Source of the DNA: Bacillota bacterium
GTDB taxonomy: Bacteria; Bacillota; Ch66; Ch109
DNA length: 64,000 nucleotides
NCBI GenBank assembly: GCA_013178275.1
Contig: JABLWZ010000003.1
Coordinates: 166,299-230,298 of the forward strand
Direction: 5' to 3'
The translations under genes were made by a program, and so were the position numbers. This document shows positions 61,520 to 64,000 of the stretch, one piece after another (the first letter of the stretch is position 1; each line of letters starts with the position of its first letter). A model generated the notes under the pieces. It was not told the DNA's origin, did not search any database, and saw only the letters and a program-made list of their open reading frames with translations.

Positions 61520-63338
61520 AATCGAGGAGATACTAAAAAGTGGCGATCTGGTCAAGTATGAACCCTCTCAAGAGTTACACCGGAGTCCGGTTGAATTAAA
61601 TACCGACCAGGTTAATAATTTTAATTCTAGACTAATCAATAGCGAGGGAAACAGCGTTGACGATAAAACGGTTACGGAAACTCTTCAATCATCACCCGCT
61701 TTTTCCAGCTATGAGCCCGAATCCTACGTAATCTCATGTAAAAAAACTTACTGGGGAGAGGTTAAAGAAAAGTGTACCAAGATTAAAGTCAAAAAGGTTA
61801 AAGGCGATGACAAAAAAGAATCCCCCAAAACAGCTCCAGCCAATCAATTAGTCAACGCAAACGGAAACGGCGTTACGACCGGTAATAACGACATGGAGGA
61901 AAAAACCGAACAGGAAATACTTGAATTGATAATAAAATCCTGTGAGCCATTCCTTGATCAGTTCGGAAAGGTATATGTTCGCTTTGAGGTCAATGGGGGG
62001 TATGAGACCAAGCCTGTTAGTAATTCTATATTCCAGAACTGGTTGTATCACCGCTACCAGCAATTAACCGACGAACTCCCCAGTGACGGTTCAATCAGCA
62101 AGTTAATTCAGGGAGTAGAAGCTAAGGTTATCTTTGATAACGAGAAGCAAAAACTCGACCTCCGGGTAACCTCCTACGAGGGGCGTATCTATTACGACCT
62201 CGCTGATAATCAGGCGGTTATGGTCGAGCCGAACAACTGGGCGGTAATCCAGGCACCGGTCCACTTCGAACGTAACGCCAACACTCTTCCCCAGGTCGTA
62301 CCAAAACCCTCGGAAAACGGGCTGCGGATGTTGTTAGATTACTTCAACCTCAAGGAAGATGCTGATAAGCGGCTGCTGCAGGTTAAAGTAGTTACCGCTC
62401 TGATTCCTTGGATCGCCCATCCCATCCTTATCTTTTGGGGTGACAAAGGTGCTGGTAAAACATTTGGCTCTAGAATACTGAAGGTCCTTATCGACCCGGC
62501 CCGGATGGAGGTAGCGGAGCTTAACCGCAACAAGAGGCAATTCGACCAGATTCTTGAAAAGAACTATTTTATCGTATTGGACAATTTGGACCATTTAATC
62601 AATGACCTGAGTAACACCCTCTGCCAGACGGTTACGGGCAGAAGCACCATCAAGGGTAAATCTGGCGATACCGAGGTAATCATCTTTTATCGACGCAACG
62701 TGATCATGAACGGCATAAACCTGATGGCCACCAAGCCGGATTTACTAGATCGGTCCCTTCTTTTCAAGGTAAAACGGATTCAAACAAACATGAGGCGGGA
62801 AGAGGAAGAACTCTGGAGAGATTTCCTTACGGTTCGGCCTTTGATCCTGGGCAGTATGTTCGATGCCTTAGCCAAAGCGATGGCCATCTACCCTTCCGTG
62901 AGTATCCCTAACCTGCCCCGGATGGCTGACTTTTGTAAGTGGGGATACGCCGTTGCCGAAGCAATTGGTATTGGCGGGAAACAGTTCCTGGAAGATTACA
63001 ATAGGAACCTCCAACTCGTTAACAAGAATGCAATAAAAGAAAACCCCTTGGCCTTTGCAATAGTGAGGTTTATGGATGACAAAGAAGAATATACCAGAAC
63101 AATGAAAGCTTTCTTGGATGAGCTAACGACTCATGCTAACACACTTGGGATCAACACCAAGGCAGGTAATTGGCCAAAAGGCGCGAATGTCCTCAGCCGC
63201 TACCTCAATGAGGTTAAGTCCAACTTGGAAGAGGCGGGTATCGTGGTCACAAAGGAGCCTTCTACTGCAACAGAGACTAAAAATCACACCATAATCAAAC
63301 TGAAGAAGGATGAACAGCTTCAGTTTTCTTTAAGTTAG
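61509..63338 (+). CDS. Phage-type P-loop ATPase, candidate replicative helicase
   Basis: About 609 residues. The N-terminal 200 are polar and variable. The ATPase core shows FWGDKGAGKTFGS near 310, FIVLDNLDHL (Walker B like) near 358 and RRNVIMNGINLMATKPDLLD with a sensor Asn, similar to helicases of the primase-associated type in phages and plasmids. ATG 61,509 follows AAGGAGG by 8 nt. Its C-terminal region has helical winged-helix-like parts. With the primase-helicase upstream it suggests a complete element replication module. Confidence 0.75.
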   Translation: MESKIEEILKSGDLVKYEPSQELHRSPVELNTDQVNNFNSRLINSEGNSVDDKTVTETLQSSPAFSSYEPESYVISCKKTYWGEVKEKCTKIKVKKVKGDDKKESPKTAPANQLVNANGNGVTTGNNDMEEKTEQEILELIIKSCEPFLDQFGKVYVRFEVNGGYETKPVSNSIFQNWLYHRYQQLTDELPSDGSISKLIQGVEAKVIFDNEKQKLDLRVTSYEGRIYYDLADNQAVMVEPNNWAVIQAPVHFERNANTLPQVVPKPSENGLRMLLDYFNLKEDADKRLLQVKVVTALIPWIAHPILIFWGDKGAGKTFGSRILKVLIDPARMEVAELNRNKRQFDQILEKNYFIVLDNLDHLINDLSNTLCQTVTGRSTIKGKSGDTEVIIFYRRNVIMNGINLMATKPDLLDRSLLFKVKRIQTNMRREEEELWRDFLTVRPLILGSMFDALAKAMAIYPSVSIPNLPRMADFCKWGYAVAEAIGIGGKQFLEDYNRNLQLVNKNAIKENPLAFAIVRFMDDKEEYTRTMKAFLDELTTHANTLGINTKAGNWPKGANVLSRYLNEVKSNLEEAGIVVTKEPSTATETKNHTIIKLKKDEQLQFSLS

Positions 63339-63470
63339 GAGTGCTTAAGGGGTGGAGGTTTTACTACCCCCACCCCAATTACCACCTGAACCTCTATCCG
63401 CAGAACTCTTGATTTCATTGGATTTTGTACTTTGGTAGTGATGGTGGAGATAAAATCAATAATAATTCAG
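63339..63470. repeat. GGTGGAG-type non-coding region, partial copy 3
   Basis: GGGGTGGAGG, CCCCCACCCC, ACCACCTGAACCTCTATCC and GATGGTGGAGATAAA recall the repeats at 35.0 and 47.9 kb but in shortened and diverged form. Its position between the ATPase and a BRO-N-like gene suggests the other two copies came from similar element modules. Confidence 0.45.
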
Positions 63471-63485
63471 GAGGTAATGGTAAAA

Positions 63486-63833
63486 ATGGACCACTTACTA
63501 AACGAAATTATCGGTCTCGATACCATAACCAGCTACAATATCGACAACGGGACCTGGTACAAGGCTTCCGAAGTGGGTGATGCTATGGACTACAACAAAT
63601 CCAGGAAAGCCCTATATAAGATTATAAGCGGTCACCAGGATGATTTTAAAGGCATGACCAGAGTTATAAAGGTCCCAGGCAAATCATTCAATCCTGTCAC
63701 CCAGAAAGAATACACTGCCCATCGCGAAACCTTAGTTATCAATAAGGAAGGGATAATTCGGCTGCTTATATATTCCAGCATGCCGATTGCGGAGAGGTTC
63801 AAGGAGGCGCTGATTAAGAAGATGGCACACTAG
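63486..63833 (+). CDS. BRO-N-like phage protein
   Basis: A 115-residue protein with features of the BRO/antirepressor N-terminal domain: a YKASEVGDAMDYNKSRKAL segment near 30-48 and INKEGIIRLLIYSSMPIAER near 88-107. Such domains bind DNA and regulate phage genes. ATG 63,486 with AGGAGG upstream is chosen; the in-frame ATG at 63,477 is too close to that site. It lacks a second (KilA-C or ANT) domain. Confidence 0.65.
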   Translation: MDHLLNEIIGLDTITSYNIDNGTWYKASEVGDAMDYNKSRKALYKIISGHQDDFKGMTRVIKVPGKSFNPVTQKEYTAHRETLVINKEGIIRLLIYSSMPIAERFKEALIKKMAH

Positions 63834-63844
63834 GGGAGCTAGGA

Positions 63845-63874
63845 AAAGCAGGGCCTAAATGCCCTGCTTTTTTT
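63845..63874 (+). terminator. Rho-independent terminator
   Basis: AAAGCAGGGC and GCCCTGCTTT with a 6-nt loop and a run of eight T; ends the BRO-N-like gene. Confidence 0.9.
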
Positions 63875-63897
63875 AATGTATCAGAAAGTATAACAAC

Positions 63898-63924
63898 ATG
63901 GGAGCCGAAAGGTTCCCATTTTTA
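63898..63924 (+). terminator. Second hairpin with T-run
   Basis: ATGGGAGCC-GAAA-GGTTCCCAT, a nine-pair stem (one G-T pair) closed by a GNRA-type tetraloop and followed by TTTTT. It may be a second terminator; ATGGGAACC recurs at 63,948. Confidence 0.6.
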
Positions 63925-64000
63925 GCGGGTTCTGATAACTTAAAGATATGGGAACCAACCTACTAAAACAGATATTTTTTGACCAGCAACACCACTGGGA

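Overview
The window looks like accessory DNA of a Gram-positive, probably spore-forming member of the Bacillota, plausibly class Clostridia. The grounds are strong AGGAGG-type ribosome binding sites, frequent GTG/TTG starts, a tandem DUF3231 (ferritin-like, spore-former) protein, large serine recombinases, and a CBO0543-type membrane protein. Species cannot be fixed from sequence alone. No ribosomal or complete tRNA gene is present. Base composition changes sharply from block to block, which indicates repeated acquisition.

Layout. (1) 0-5.8 kb: end of an integrative element, with a small sigma-like protein, a structured non-coding stretch, a resolvase-like protein lacking the catalytic serine, and three consecutive large serine recombinase genes. 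One of these lacks the catalytic domain and one lacks a normal start codon. (2) 6.4-20.6 kb: a co-directional six-gene defence operon: SNF2 helicase with C-terminal DUF3883, DUF2971, DUF1156 DNA methyltransferase, HEPN-DUF499 ATPase, then a Gabija-like pair (OLD-type ATPase/TOPRIM nuclease and UvrD-like helicase). (3) 20.9-21.35 kb and 27.2-27.55 kb: two homologous boundary segments. Each combines a tRNA/tmRNA-3'-end-like sequence, a terminator, a 65-bp inverted-repeat segment and a serine recombinase 3' end. The first recombinase is a remnant and the second is intact. (4) Between them, an IetAS pair (AAA+ ATPase and subtilisin-like protease) and a compact ubiquitin-like cassette (beta-grasp protein, DUF6791-ThiF E1-like enzyme, DUF6527 metal-site protein) under a divergent XRE regulator with visible operators. 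(5) 29.4-31.5 kb: a KAP-family P-loop NTPase.

(6) 31.8-51.6 kb: a mixed region with a short-chain dehydrogenase, SRPBCC protein, HU, DUF2958, two CheB-CheR fusion proteins (one in tandem with a PAS histidine kinase), tandem DUF3231, a decayed IS630 copy, a duplicated 0.5-kb segment, several families of non-coding repeats, and a well-delimited candidate small RNA at 44,961-45,177 with promoter, closing stem and terminator. A cell-wall amidase, a YARHG protein and an M48 peptidase form a minus-strand group. (7) 51.7-63.9 kb: a phage- or plasmid-like module with XRE regulator, an ERF/Rad52-like annealing candidate, tiny hydrophobic peptides, an IS110/IS1111 element with a candidate bridge RNA, a CHC2-TOPRIM primase/helicase, a second P-loop ATPase and a BRO-N-like protein. 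Inverted TGGACAGG repeats flank the primase gene.

Reading as a whole: this is a defence island built by serial insertion at a recombinase attachment site. The most interesting parts are the E2-less, protease-less ubiquitin-like operon beside IetAS, the fusion of a DUF499/DUF1156 system with a Gabija-like pair in one operon, and the uncharacterised small RNA.
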